DNA of 64,000 bases from Sulfuritalea sp. (GCA_016708585.1 JADJFK010000010.1:62001-126000); one strand, 5' to 3'; shown: positions 40,655 to 50,506, counted from the stretch's first letter. The notes: generated from the letters alone by a model not told the origin. Numbers and translations: made by a program.

Positions 40655-40900
40655 ATGCAAGAAATCATGCAATACCTGAAAGACAACGGCCAGCGTTTCG
40701 ACTCGGAAATTGCGGCCGCAACCGGAATCTCGCTGGCGAAAGTGCGCCGCTCGATCACCGACCTCTCGGCACGCGGCGAAATTTCCAAGTGCAGCGTGAC
40801 CCGCTTCAACAACGGCGAAAAAGTCGAAGCCGTCCTGTGCCGGGTGGCGGGATACATTCCGCCCAAGAGCCCCGGCCGCAAACCCGGCGCATCGAGCTAG
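40655..40900 (+). CDS. Small winged-helix transcriptional regulator-like protein
   Basis: An 81-residue protein: MQEIMQYLKDNGQRFDSEIA, then ATGISLAKVRRSITDLSARGEISKCSVTRF, a compact helix-turn-helix plus wing of the ArsR/MarR-like kind, and a basic Pro/Gly-rich tail. There are no metal-binding cysteine clusters; single cysteines occur in the wing (SKCSV) and core (VLCRV). Target unknown. Start at 40655 has GGAG 8 bases upstream; a longer frame begins at 40607 or 40625. It lies between tRNA-Ile2 and the patatin gene. Confidence 0.75.
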   Translation: MQEIMQYLKDNGQRFDSEIAAATGISLAKVRRSITDLSARGEISKCSVTRFNNGEKVEAVLCRVAGYIPPKSPGRKPGASS

Positions 40901-40953
40901 GCTTCGGCCGGAAATATCCGAGCCCTGGACGGCGCCCTTGGTTTTCGGCTGCC

Positions 40954-41850
40954 GTGCTGCTTGAACTCCGCCTCCTGCTGGCCATGCTTGCCAGCGTCCT
41001 GCTTGCCGGCTGCGGCATGCTGGGCGAAAGGCCGGCCCCGCCGCCGGCAGCCGCACCGGTCAAGGTCGGCCTGGCATTGGGCGGCGGCGCCGCACGCGGC
41101 TTTGCACACATCGGCGTGATCAAGGCGCTCGAAGCGCAGGGCATCGTGCCGGACATCATCGTCGGCACCAGTGCCGGGGCCGTGGTCGGATCGCTGTACT
41201 CCTCAGGCCTTTCCGGTTTCGAACTGCAGAAGATTGCCCTGGACATCGACGAAAGCCAGATCGGCGACTGGTCGCTGCCGGACCGCGGCGTTTTCAAGGG
41301 CGAAGCGCTGCAGAACTTCATCAATCGCGCCGTCGCCAACCGCCCGCTGGAAAAGCTGCCGCGCAGCTTTGCCGTGGTCGCCACCGATCTGAAGAGCGGC
41401 GAGGCAACCCTCTTTCGCAGCGGCAACACCGGCATGGCGGTGCGCGCCTCTTCCGCCGTACCCGGCGTATTCCAGCCTGTGAACATCAACGGCCGCGACT
41501 ATGTCGATGGCGGCCTGGTCAGCCCGATACCGGTGCGTGCCGCGCGCGGCCTCGGCGCCGATTTCGTGATCGCGGTGGACATCTCGGTCAATCCGCGCGA
41601 CGCCCGCACCGCGAGTACCTTCGACGTGCTGCTGCAGACCTTTGCCATCATGGGCCAGTCGATCGGCCGCTACGAAAAGGCGGAGGCCGATATCGTGATC
41701 CGCCCGGTCACCGCCGAATTGCCCGCCACGGATTTCGCCGGCCGCCACCGCGCGGTGCTCGAGGGCGAAAAGGCCGCCGCTGCGGCGATGGCCGACATCA
41801 AGGAAAAGCTGGCGCGCTTGCGCGCCCGGCCCGCCGTCGCGGCGCGCTGA
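40954..41850 (+). CDS. Patatin-like phospholipase lipoprotein
   Basis: A serine lipase-fold protein of the RssA/NTE type, about 298 residues. The oxyanion motif is LALGGGAARGFAHIG, the nucleophile elbow is GTSAGAVVG, and the catalytic aspartate lies in YVDGGLVSPIPV. The N-terminus (LLLAMLASVLLAGCGM) ends in a lipobox with cysteine, so it is probably lipid-anchored in the envelope. Start taken as GTG at 40954, which gives a full signal peptide; ATG at 40984 is possible. It would hydrolyse lipid acyl chains. A 53-bp gap separates it from the winged-helix gene. Confidence 0.85.
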   Translation: MLLELRLLLAMLASVLLAGCGMLGERPAPPPAAAPVKVGLALGGGAARGFAHIGVIKALEAQGIVPDIIVGTSAGAVVGSLYSSGLSGFELQKIALDIDESQIGDWSLPDRGVFKGEALQNFINRAVANRPLEKLPRSFAVVATDLKSGEATLFRSGNTGMAVRASSAVPGVFQPVNINGRDYVDGGLVSPIPVRAARGLGADFVIAVDISVNPRDARTASTFDVLLQTFAIMGQSIGRYEKAEADIVIRPVTAELPATDFAGRHRAVLEGEKAAAAAMADIKEKLARLRARPAVAAR

Positions 41851-41899
41851 CGAAGAGGGCACTGCAACAGAATTCGCTTGTCGCCCCACCCATCCCGCC

Positions 41900-42799
41900 A
41901 TGCACCCCGCCTTCCCCATCCGCTACGTCGATCCCGTGTTCCGCCCGCCCAGCGAAGCGGAATCGCTGATCCTGCCGGTGACGGATGGCTGCTCGTGGAA
42001 CCACTGCACGTTCTGCGAGATGTACACCGCGCCGCAGAAGAAATTCCGCGCCCGCGACGCGGCGGAAACCATGGAGACCCTGCGCCACTGCGGCAAGCGA
42101 TTCGGCGACGACATCCGGCGCGTATTTCTCGCCGACGGCGACGCGCTGGTGCTGCCGACCCGGCGCCTGCTGGAAATCCTCCGCGCAATCCGCGAGCATT
42201 TGCCGGCGGTGCGCCGCGTTTCCAGCTACTGCCTGCCGCGCAACCTGCGCAAGAAATCGGTCGACGAGCTCAGGGAACTTGCGGCGGCCGGACTGAGCAT
42301 GGCCTACGTCGGCGCCGAGTCGGGAGACGACGAGGTGCTGGCGAAAGTGAACAAGGGCGAAACTTTCGCCAGCACCTGCGAGGCCCTCGACAAGCTGCAA
42401 CAAGCCGGCATACGGCGTTCGGTGATGATCCTCAACGGACTCGGCGGCAAAACCCTGTCACGTCAGCACGCCGAAAATTCCGCGCGCCTGGCCAACGCCA
42501 CGCAGCCCGAATACCTGGCCACGCTGGTAGTGAGTTTTCCGCAGGGCGAAGCACGCTTTCGCGCCGGATTCCCGGAATGGCAACCGTGCAGTCAGCATGA
42601 ATTATTTGCAGAAATGGAAACTTTCGTCGCGGCGCTGGAACTCAGGCGCACCGTGTTCCGCAGCGACCATGTATCCAACCGTTTGGTGTTGAAAGGCACC
42701 CTCGGTGCGGAAAAGCCCCGTCTGTTGAGCGAAATACACTCAGCGATCGCGACTCCGGAATCCACGTCCTTGCGTCCGCATTGGCAACGCGGGCTGTAA
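41900..42799 (+). CDS. Radical SAM protein
   Basis: A 299-residue radical SAM enzyme. The cluster motif is GCSWNHCTFCEMY; the Cys spacing is C-x4-C-x2-C, seen in a branch of COG1032-type proteins rather than the classical C-x3-C-x2-C. The partial TIM-barrel includes VFLADGDALVLP, YVGAESGDDEVLAKVNKG and SVMILNGLGGKT. There is no cobalamin-binding, TRAM or SPASM domain, so the substrate is not predictable. It stands alone between the patatin gene and the adhesin-like gene, with 49 bp upstream. Confidence 0.85.
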   Translation: MHPAFPIRYVDPVFRPPSEAESLILPVTDGCSWNHCTFCEMYTAPQKKFRARDAAETMETLRHCGKRFGDDIRRVFLADGDALVLPTRRLLEILRAIREHLPAVRRVSSYCLPRNLRKKSVDELRELAAAGLSMAYVGAESGDDEVLAKVNKGETFASTCEALDKLQQAGIRRSVMILNGLGGKTLSRQHAENSARLANATQPEYLATLVVSFPQGEARFRAGFPEWQPCSQHELFAEMETFVAALELRRTVFRSDHVSNRLVLKGTLGAEKPRLLSEIHSAIATPESTSLRPHWQRGL

Positions 42800-42862
42800 C
42801 TGCGGGATCGGCAGCAAGCAACCCGGCGGCGGAATGTGCGTGACGGGCTAGCCGCCGGGCGA

Positions 42863-42886
42863 AAAGTCGGCGCCGGCGAAACGGCG
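42863..42886 (+). repeat. Dispersed 24-bp repeat, intergenic copy
   Basis: 23 of 24 match. Sits in the 134-bp gap before the adhesin-like gene, ending 47 bp from its ATG. Confidence 0.85.
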
Positions 42887-42933
42887 CCAACCGGAATCCC
42901 TGTGATATCTTCGGCCCGAAACAGGATTCCGCC

Positions 42934-43434
42934 ATGAAAAACTTCCTGCTTCTGATCGCTTTGCTGGCCCCGGCAATCGCGCAGGCCGATTGGGTCAAGC
43001 TCGTTTCCGCCGGCGAAGGGGAAGTTACCGTCTATGTCGATCCCGGATCGATCAAACGGGAAGGCAACGTGGTCGAATTTTCCACCTTGTTCGATTATGC
43101 GACGGTCAGAAACCTGTCCGGCGCCCCGTTCCAGTCCGCGACCATGCAAGACGAGATCGATTGCGCCGGGAAGCGGAACCGGACATTGGCCGTCTCATCC
43201 CATTCCGAACCGATGGCCGGCGGCCACATTGTCTCCACCGCTACGGGCGGCTACGTGCCATGGACGCCCATCGATCCAAAGGGCATCGTTGCGGCCATCT
43301 TCAAGTTTGTCTGCAAGGAGAAGGAGTTGCTGACCAGCCACCGATCCGGCCGGCAATCCGTCGGTGGCTCTGCTGACAGCATGCTGTCCAGGCACTGCAC
43401 CAGCCGCAAAGACAAAGGGCCTAGCCGAAGCTAA
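42934..43434 (+). CDS. Surface-adhesin protein E-like secreted protein
   Basis: A 166-residue exported protein (signal peptide MKNFLLLIALLAPAIAQA). The mature part matches the surface-adhesin protein E domain: DWVKLVSAGEGEVTVYVDPGSI, VVEFSTLFDYAT, a pair of cysteines (EIDCAGKRNRTL and KFVCKEKE) and WTPIDPKGIVAAIFK. Many copies of this fold occur in betaproteobacteria without known adhesion roles. The last 40 residues, basic and Ser-rich, extend beyond the domain and run into a terminator hairpin, so the native stop may have been lost. Confidence 0.78.
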   Translation: MKNFLLLIALLAPAIAQADWVKLVSAGEGEVTVYVDPGSIKREGNVVEFSTLFDYATVRNLSGAPFQSATMQDEIDCAGKRNRTLAVSSHSEPMAGGHIVSTATGGYVPWTPIDPKGIVAAIFKFVCKEKELLTSHRSGRQSVGGSADSMLSRHCTSRKDKGPSRS

Positions 43435-43446
43435 GCCCTTGTCTTT
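43408..43446 (-). terminator. Terminator hairpin downstream of tRNA-fMet (bidirectional)
   Basis: A long inverted repeat: AAAGACAAAGGGC (43408-43420) against GCCCTTGTCTTT (43435-43446), loop 14. Read on the minus strand it follows the tRNA CCA end by two bases and ends in a T-rich stretch; on the plus strand it overlaps the last codons of the adhesin-like gene. Confidence 0.8.
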
Positions 43447-43447
43447 G

Positions 43448-43525
<78 letters not shown>

Positions 43526-43538
43526 TCAGAGAAGGGCG

Positions 43539-43567
43539 ATTATAGATGGAATTGCGGCAGTGCGCAA
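43539..43567 (-). promoter_or_regulatory. Promoter for tRNA-fMet
   Basis: On the minus strand, TTGCGC (43562-43567), a 17-bp spacer and a perfect TATAAT (43539-43544), placing the start a few bases before the tRNA. Its -35 lies inside the spacer of the inverted repeat 43548-43576. Confidence 0.65.
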
Positions 43568-43576
43568 CGCAATTCC
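43548..43576. promoter_or_regulatory. Inverted repeat between tRNA-fMet and ahcY promoters
   Basis: A perfect 9-bp inverted repeat GGAATTGCG/CGCAATTCC with an 11-bp spacer. It covers the -35 regions of the divergent tRNA-fMet and ahcY promoters, a good position for an operator. The protein that would bind it is unknown. Confidence 0.45.
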
Positions 43577-43586
43577 GGGAAACAGA

Positions 43587-43592
43587 TATAAT
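43587..43592 (+). promoter_or_regulatory. Probable -10 box for the ahcY operon
   Basis: Perfect TATAAT located 9 bp before the riboswitch, so transcription should start at or just ahead of the aptamer. The -35 region is weak. Confidence 0.6.
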
Positions 43593-43600
43593 GCGCGGCT

Positions 43601-43668
43601 TCCGAGGAGCGCTGCAAGGGTAGTTCCAGATGCCCCCCAGGCTCGGACCATTTTCAAACTGCGCTCAC
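43601..43668 (+). ncRNA. SAH riboswitch controlling ahcY
   Basis: Matches the S-adenosylhomocysteine aptamer. P1 is formed by CCGAG (43602-43606) with CTCGG (43642-43646); the conserved GAGGAGCGCTGC follows P1; GAGCGC (43607-43612) can pair with GCGCTC (43661-43666) as the pseudoknot; AGGCTCGG is conserved. These riboswitches switch genes on when SAH accumulates. Downstream (about 43679-43710) a strong GC hairpin precedes AAGGAG (43719-43724), a likely expression platform acting on termination or ribosome access. Confidence 0.9.
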
Positions 43669-43729
43669 CCAACCCGTACCGGGCCAGGGTGAGTTCGCCA
43701 CCCTCCCGGTCACAGTTCAAGGAGCTTTC

Positions 43730-45139
<1,410 letters not shown>

Positions 45140-45176
45140 GCCCCACTACCCGGGCCATCGGCACAAGGAGAGCTGC

Positions 45177-45527
45177 ATGCGCCTGCTCGCTGTCTGGCTG
45201 ATCAACGCCCTGGCCCTGCTGGCCCTGCCCTGGCTGCTGCCCTCGATCCATGTCGCGAGTTTCGCGACGGCATTGTGGGTGGCGGTAGTGCTGGGCCTGA
45301 TCAACGCCGTGATCCGGCCCGTGTTGCTGCTGCTGACCCTGCCGGTCACGCTGCTGACGCTGGGCCTGTTCATCTTCGTCATCAACGGCCTGATGTTCCT
45401 GCTGGCGGCGAAGCTGCTCGACGGATTCGTGGTGGACAGCTTCATGGCCGGCGTCATCGGCTCGGCGCTGTACAGCGTGATTTCATGGCTGCTGACGCGG
45501 CTGTTGCCGGGCGCATCCAAGTCGTAA
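45177..45527 (+). CDS. Phage holin family 4-type membrane protein
   Basis: A 116-residue protein with about four membrane spans: MRLLAVWLINALALLALPWLLP, LWVAVVLGLINAVIRPVLLLL, LTLGLFIFVINGLMFLLAAK and a last span. It matches the PF04020-like 'phage holin family 4' group, which despite its name is a common chromosomal family not tied to phages. It often lies between ahcY and metF in betaproteobacteria. Function unknown. It is 37 bp after ahcY with AAGGAG before the ATG. Confidence 0.85.
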   Translation: MRLLAVWLINALALLALPWLLPSIHVASFATALWVAVVLGLINAVIRPVLLLLTLPVTLLTLGLFIFVINGLMFLLAAKLLDGFVVDSFMAGVIGSALYSVISWLLTRLLPGASKS

Positions 45528-45558
45528 GGCTTGCGGCCGAAAAACCCAGGAATTCAGT

Positions 45559-46386
45559 ATGAAACTCGAAATATCCATCGAATTTTTCCCGCCGCAGACC
45601 GCCGAGGGCATGGAGAAACTGCGCACCACGGTAACGCGGCTGGCCGTGCTGAAGCCCGAGTTTTTTTCCGTCACTTACGGTGCCGGCGGCTCGACGCGCG
45701 ATCGCACGCTGGCGACGGTGATGGAAATCGCCGCCCAGGGGCACTCCGCCGCGCCGCACCTGTCCTGTGTCGGCTCCACCCGCGACGGCGTCCGCGAGAT
45801 GCTGGCGACCTTTGCCGAGCGCGGCATCCGCCGCATCGTCGCCCTGCGCGGCGACCTGCCTTCGGGCATGGCCGATGCCGGCGAATTCCGCTACGCCAAC
45901 GAACTGGTGAAATTCATCCGCGAGGAAACCGGCGATCGCTACCACATCGAGGTGGCGGCGTATCCCGAATGGCATCCGCAGGCGAAAAGTCCGCGCGACG
46001 ACCTGCTGAATTTCAAGCGCAAGGTCGATGCCGGCGCCAGTTCGGCCATCACCCAGTACTTCTACAACGCCGACGCCTACGAGCATTTTGTCGGCCAGGC
46101 GAGGGCGCTTGGCGTCACGGTGCCGATCGTGCCGGGCATCATGCCGATCGGCAGCTTCTCCAAGCTGGCACGTTTTTCGGACGCCTGCGGCGCCGAGCTC
46201 CCGCGCTGGATGCGGCGCAAATTCGAGAGCTTCGGCGACGACGCCGACTCGATCCGTGCCTTCGGCCTCGACGTGGTGACGGAACTCTGCCAGCGCCTGA
46301 TCGAACACGGCGCGCCGGGCCTGCATTTCTATTCGATGAACCAGGCGGGGCTCACGCTGGAGATCTGCCGCCGCCTGGGCCGATAG
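45559..46386 (+). CDS. metF: 5,10-methylenetetrahydrofolate reductase
   Basis: Reduces methylene-THF to methyl-THF with FAD, supplying methyl groups for methionine synthesis. The 275-residue TIM-barrel protein starts MKLEISIEFFPPQT, with the catalytic glutamate in EFFPP, SVTYGAGGSTRDRT, VALRGDLP and the C-terminal FYSMNQAG. Length is typical. As last gene of the ahcY operon it links SAH removal to homocysteine remethylation, so the riboswitch would control both steps. Confidence 0.97.
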   Translation: MKLEISIEFFPPQTAEGMEKLRTTVTRLAVLKPEFFSVTYGAGGSTRDRTLATVMEIAAQGHSAAPHLSCVGSTRDGVREMLATFAERGIRRIVALRGDLPSGMADAGEFRYANELVKFIREETGDRYHIEVAAYPEWHPQAKSPRDDLLNFKRKVDAGASSAITQYFYNADAYEHFVGQARALGVTVPIVPGIMPIGSFSKLARFSDACGAELPRWMRRKFESFGDDADSIRAFGLDVVTELCQRLIEHGAPGLHFYSMNQAGLTLEICRRLGR

Positions 46387-46405
46387 CGGCCCAGGCACGG
46401 CAACG

Positions 46406-47308
46406 CTATTTGCGGCTGACCGTCGCCACGCCGGCGATGACCAGCGCGGCGCCGATCATCTGCGCCACAGAGAAGCCTTCGCCAAGCAGCAGCCAGGCGA
46501 AGGCGATGGTCAGCAGCGGCCCCACCATGCCCACCAGCGCCGCCGGTCCGCTGCCGATGCGGCGGATCGCCGCCGACTGGGCGAATACCGGCAGTACGGT
46601 GCTGAAGACGCCCATCGCGGCGCCCAGCGCGTACACCTGCCAGGGCTGTACCAGCGCCGCGAGCGGCAGCGTCGCCATAAAATGGCCGCCGATGGCCGCG
46701 GTGGACACCAGCATGGCCAGAGCGGTAAAGCGCGCCGCACCGAGCCTGGCGATCATGCCGGCGCTGCCGGACAGGTAGAGCGCATAGCTGACCGATGAAG
46801 CAAACACGAAGCCGCCGCCGATCCACACCGCGGCCGTGTCGCCGGAAAATTGCAGATCGTGGGCAAACGCGGCCGCGATGCCGGCATAGCACAGGACCAG
46901 CGCGATTCCCTCGCGCCGGGTGATGGCACGGCCGTGCAGTGCGACGCCGAACAGCAGCGTGAGCGTCGGATAGGTGAACAGGATCAGCCGTTCGAGGCCG
47001 GCCGAAATGTACTTGAGGCCGAGAAAGTCGAGGATGCTGGCGCCGTAGTAGCCGAGGACGCCCAGCACCGTGACCGCGAGCCAGTCGCGCAAACTCAGCG
47101 CCGGCGCGTTGCGCGACGATGTAAAGCCGATCCAGAGAAATACCGGCAGCGCGAAAGCCATGCGCAGCGCCAGCAGCGTCACGGCATCCACACCGTAGGG
47201 ATAGGCCAGCTTGACCAGGATCGCCTTGAAGGAAAAACCGAAGGCCGCAACCACGGCCAGGGCAACTCCGGCGCGATGCGCGCTGCCCTGGCCGGCGCCG
47301 GGAATCAC
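46406..47308 (-). CDS. EamA/DMT-superfamily transporter
   Basis: A 300-residue membrane protein with ten predicted spans in two EamA repeats, the drug/metabolite transporter pattern (VALAVVAAFGFSFKAILVKLAYP; PALVGMVGPLLTIAFAWLLLGE). These export amino acids, metabolites or drugs; the substrate is not predictable. Its start overlaps the stop of the upstream HerA-like gene by 4 bases (ATGA), so they are cotranscribed. It converges with metF. Confidence 0.88.
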   Translation of the reverse strand: MIPGAGQGSAHRAGVALAVVAAFGFSFKAILVKLAYPYGVDAVTLLALRMAFALPVFLWIGFTSSRNAPALSLRDWLAVTVLGVLGYYGASILDFLGLKYISAGLERLILFTYPTLTLLFGVALHGRAITRREGIALVLCYAGIAAAFAHDLQFSGDTAAVWIGGGFVFASSVSYALYLSGSAGMIARLGAARFTALAMLVSTAAIGGHFMATLPLAALVQPWQVYALGAAMGVFSTVLPVFAQSAAIRRIGSGPAALVGMVGPLLTIAFAWLLLGEGFSVAQMIGAALVIAGVATVSRK

Positions 47309-48837
47309 CGGCGGCGACCCCCCATGATGGAACCGAGCACACCGCGCACGATCTCGCGCCCGACCTGCGAACCGATGGTGCGGACCGCGGTCTTGGCCAT
47401 GGCCTGCGCCAGGCCGTCGCGCTGTCCGCCGCGCGGGCCGGTGCTGCCGAACAGCATGTCGCCGAGACCGGCAAGCAGGCCGCCGCCTGCGGCCGACGCC
47501 TGGGCGGGCGCCGTGCCTGCCGCAGGGGCCTGAGCCGCCGTGTCGCCGGCGCCGACTTTCTGGTTCGCGTCGCCCTTGAGCTTCTCGTAGGCCGATTCGC
47601 GGTCAAGCACTTTTTCATAGACGCCCGCCACCAGCGATCCCGCCATGGCCGCCTTGCGTTCCTCGGGCGTCATAGGACCGATGCGCGATCCGGGGGCGAG
47701 GACGAAGCCGCGCTCGACCACCGTCGGGCTGCCTTTCTCGTCGAGGAAGGACACCAGGGCCTCGCCGACGCCGAGTTCCATGATCGCCGCTTCGGCATCG
47801 AATTTCGGATTGGCGCGCAGGGTCTGCGCCGCCGCCTTGACCGCCTTCTGGTCGCGCGGCGTGAAGGCGCGCAGCGCATGCTGCACGCGGTTGCCGAGCT
47901 GGCCGAGCACCGTGTCGGGAATGTCGAGCGGGTTCTGCGTGACGAAATACACGCCGACGCCCTTGGAACGGATCAGGCGCACCACCTGCTCGACCTTTTC
48001 CAGCAGCGCCGGCGGCGCATCGTTGAACAGCAGGTGGGCCTCGTCGAAGAAGAAGGCCAGCTTCGGCTTCGGCAGGTCGCCCGCCTCGGGCAACTGTTCG
48101 AACAGTTCGGCCAGCAGCCAGAGCAGGAAACAGGCATAGAGGCGCGGCGAGTTCATCAGCTTCTCGGCGGCCAGCACGTTGATCACGCCGCGACCATCCA
48201 CCGTCTGCATCAGGTCTTCGATGTCGAGCATGGGCTCGCCGAAGAACTTGTCGCCGCCCTGCTCGTCGAGCGTCAGCAAGCCGCGCTGGATGGCGCCGAT
48301 CGACGCCGCCGAGACGTTGCCGTATTCGGTCTTGAACTGCGCCGCGTTTTCGCCGACGTACTGCACCATGGCCCGCAGGTCCTTGAGGTCGAGCAGCAGC
48401 AGGCCCCGGTCGTCGGCGATCTTGAACACCAGTTGCAGCACGCCCGACTGCGTGTCGTTGAGGTTGAGCAGGCGCGCCAGCAGCAGCGGCCCCATGTCGG
48501 ATACCGTGGCCCGCACCGGGTGGCCGGCCTCGCCGAAAACATCCCAGAACACCACCGGATTGGCGCGCGGCTGCCAGTCGGTGACGCCCATTTTTTCGAG
48601 CCGCGCCTTGAGCTTGTCGGAGGCGACGCCCGTGGCGCCGAGGCCCGAGAGGTCGCCCTTGGCATCGGCGAGGAATACCGGCACGCCGACATTCGAGAGT
48701 TGCTCGGCGATCCGCTGCAGGGTCACCGTCTTGCCGGTGCCGGTGGCGCCGGTGATCAGGCCATGGCGGTTGGCGAGTTGCGACAGCAGGACAAGTTCGA
48801 TCTCGCCACTCTTGGCGATGGGCAGGGCGTGGGCCAT
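47305..48837 (-). CDS. HerA/YjgR-type ATPase (DUF853)
   Basis: A 510-residue P-loop ATPase of the YjgR/DUF853 family, related to HerA-FtsK motors. Walker A is ITGATGTGKTVTLQ (about 28-41), Walker B lies in KLAFFFDEAHLLFND, and IRSKGVGVYFVTQNPLDIP and NRVQHALRAFTPRD follow. Function is unproven; DNA or peptide translocation is inferred. Residues 427-434 (KVGAGDTA) in the low-complexity Ala/Gly/Gln-rich linker before the C-terminal tail derive from a perfect copy of the dispersed repeat. Start chosen at 48837 (MAHALPIAKS) by family alignment. Divergent from yebC. Confidence 0.9.
   Translation of the reverse strand: MAHALPIAKSGEIELVLLSQLANRHGLITGATGTGKTVTLQRIAEQLSNVGVPVFLADAKGDLSGLGATGVASDKLKARLEKMGVTDWQPRANPVVFWDVFGEAGHPVRATVSDMGPLLLARLLNLNDTQSGVLQLVFKIADDRGLLLLDLKDLRAMVQYVGENAAQFKTEYGNVSAASIGAIQRGLLTLDEQGGDKFFGEPMLDIEDLMQTVDGRGVINVLAAEKLMNSPRLYACFLLWLLAELFEQLPEAGDLPKPKLAFFFDEAHLLFNDAPPALLEKVEQVVRLIRSKGVGVYFVTQNPLDIPDTVLGQLGNRVQHALRAFTPRDQKAVKAAAQTLRANPKFDAEAAIMELGVGEALVSFLDEKGSPTVVERGFVLAPGSRIGPMTPEERKAAMAGSLVAGVYEKVLDRESAYEKLKGDANQKVGAGDTAAQAPAAGTAPAQASAAGGGLLAGLGDMLFGSTGPRGGQRDGLAQAMAKTAVRTIGSQVGREIVRGVLGSIMGGRRR
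47536..47559 (-). repeat. Dispersed 24-bp repeat, sense copy in the HerA-like gene
   Basis: 24 of 24 match on the minus strand, in the direction of the gene. Translated KVGAGDTA in a disordered linker. Confidence 0.85.
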
Positions 48838-48918
48838 GGCTGGGATTCCCCCGGATGTTAAAATTGCGGATTCTAAGTGACAACAACGCGGCAAAGCCGC
48901 GCAACCGGGGATACGACT

Positions 48919-49644
48919 ATGGCCGGACATTCCAAATGGGCCAACATCCAGCACCGCAAGGGACGCCAGGACGCCAAGCGGGGCAAGGTCTTCACCAAGC
49001 TGATCAAGGAAATCACCGTCGCCGCGAAGATGGGCGGCGGCGACCCCGGCGGCAACCCGCGCCTGCGCCTGGCGATCGAAAAAGCCAAGGCGCAAAGCCT
49101 GCCCAAGGACAACATGGACAACGCCATCAAGCGCGGCACCGGCCAGCTCGAAGGCGTCAATTACGAAGAGATCCGCTACGAGGGCTACGGCATCAACGGC
49201 GCCGCGGTGATGGTGGATTGCCTGACCGACAACAAGACGCGCACCGTGGCCGAGGTGCGCCACGCCTTCGCCAAGCACGGCGGCAACCTCGGCACCGACG
49301 GCAGCGTCGCCTTCCTGTTCACCCATTGCGGGCAGATGATCTTTGCCCCCGGCACCGACGAGGCGAAGCTGATGGACGCGGCGATCGAAGCCGGTGCCGA
49401 CGACGTGGTGGGCAACGAGGACGGCTCGATCGAAGTGATCACGCCGCCCAACGATTTTGCCAACATCAAGGACGCGCTGGAAAAAGCCGGTTTCAGGCCG
49501 GAATTCGGCGAAGTCACGATGAAGCCGCAGAACGAAACCGAATTCGCCGGCGAGGATGCGCTGAAGATGCAGAAACTGCTCGACGCCCTGGAGTCGCTGG
49601 ATGACGTGCAAGAGGTCTACACCACGGCCGTGATCGACGAGTAG
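48919..49644 (+). CDS. yebC: YebC/PmpR family protein
   Basis: A 241-residue TACO1/YebC-family protein, standard in length. The opening MAGHSKWANIQHRKGRQDAK is diagnostic; GGGDPGGNPRLRLAIEKAK and GYGINGAAVMVDCLTDNKTRT follow. Members act as transcription regulators or assist ribosomes on difficult sequences. It often lies upstream of ruvC, as here, where a DMT transporter gene is between them. A TAAAAT at 48859-48864 may be its -10 element. Confidence 0.96.
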   Translation: MAGHSKWANIQHRKGRQDAKRGKVFTKLIKEITVAAKMGGGDPGGNPRLRLAIEKAKAQSLPKDNMDNAIKRGTGQLEGVNYEEIRYEGYGINGAAVMVDCLTDNKTRTVAEVRHAFAKHGGNLGTDGSVAFLFTHCGQMIFAPGTDEAKLMDAAIEAGADDVVGNEDGSIEVITPPNDFANIKDALEKAGFRPEFGEVTMKPQNETEFAGEDALKMQKLLDALESLDDVQEVYTTAVIDE

Positions 49645-49645
49645 C

Positions 49646-50506
49646 GTGAATTCCGCCACCGCGACACGCTTCGCCCCGCTGCTCTTCGTCCTGCTCTGGA
49701 GCACCGGATTCATCGGTGCCAAGTACGGACTGCCGCACGCCGAGCCGCTTTCCTTCCTGCTGGTGCGCTACCTGCTGGTGCTTTCCCTGATGACGCTGAT
49801 CGCGCTGGCAACGCGCGCACCGTGGCCGAAGGATGGGCGCCAGTGGTTCCACATCGGCGTCGCCGGCCTGCTGGTGCACGCGGTGTACCTCGGCGGCGTT
49901 TTCGTCGCCATCTCGAAAGGCCTGCCGGCCGGCGTCACCAGCCTGGTGGTCGGCATCCAGCCGCTGCTGACCGCCGTCGGTGCCGGCTGGCTGTTGAACG
50001 AGACCGTGCTGAAGCGGCAATGGGCGGGCCTGGTGCTCGGCTTCGTCGGCGTGGCCATGGTGGTCTCGGGCAAGCTCGGCAGCGGCTTCGGCCTCGCCGC
50101 ACTGTGGCCGGCGCTTGCCGCCCTGGCCGGGATCACCGCCGGCACCCTCTACCAGAAGCGCTTCTGCCCCCACTTCGACTGGCGCACCGGCGCCATTGCC
50201 CAGTTCCTGCCCACGGCCGTCGCCACCGGCCTGGTGGTTGGCCTCAGCGACAACTTCCGCGTCGACTGGGTGCCCGATTTCGTCTTCGCCCTTTCCTGGC
50301 TGGTACTGGTGCTTTCGGTCGGCGCCATTTCGCTGCTGAACTGGCTGATCCGCCACGGCAGCGCGGTGAACCTGGCCAGCCTGTTCTACCTCGTGCCGCC
50401 CTGCACCGCCCTGATCGCCTGGTTCCTGTTCGACGAGAGGCTGGCGGGCATGGCGCTGGTCGGCATGGCGCTCGCCGTCTGGGGCGTGTATCTTGCGCGG
50501 AAATGA
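49646..50506 (+). CDS. EamA/DMT-superfamily transporter
   Basis: A 286-residue membrane protein with ten spans in two EamA repeats (LLFVLLWSTGFIGAKYGLPHAEP and SLFYLVPPCTALIAWFLFDERL). The N-terminal WSTGFIGAKYG is frequent in this family. Substrate unknown. The likely start is a GTG one base after the yebC stop. Its end overlaps ruvC by 4 bases (ATGA), so it is read as part of the yebC-ruvC operon. Confidence 0.88.
   Translation: MNSATATRFAPLLFVLLWSTGFIGAKYGLPHAEPLSFLLVRYLLVLSLMTLIALATRAPWPKDGRQWFHIGVAGLLVHAVYLGGVFVAISKGLPAGVTSLVVGIQPLLTAVGAGWLLNETVLKRQWAGLVLGFVGVAMVVSGKLGSGFGLAALWPALAALAGITAGTLYQKRFCPHFDWRTGAIAQFLPTAVATGLVVGLSDNFRVDWVPDFVFALSWLVLVLSVGAISLLNWLIRHGSAVNLASLFYLVPPCTALIAWFLFDERLAGMALVGMALAVWGVYLARK

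Noticed and set aside
45177..45527. Holin-like gene as sign of a prophage
   Set aside because: The family is a common chromosomal membrane protein group between ahcY and metF; no other phage gene is present.
46021..46050. AAGGTCGATGCCGGCGCC in metF resembling the dispersed repeat
   Set aside because: It encodes KVDAGAS, a conserved MetF segment, and mismatches the consensus in the core.
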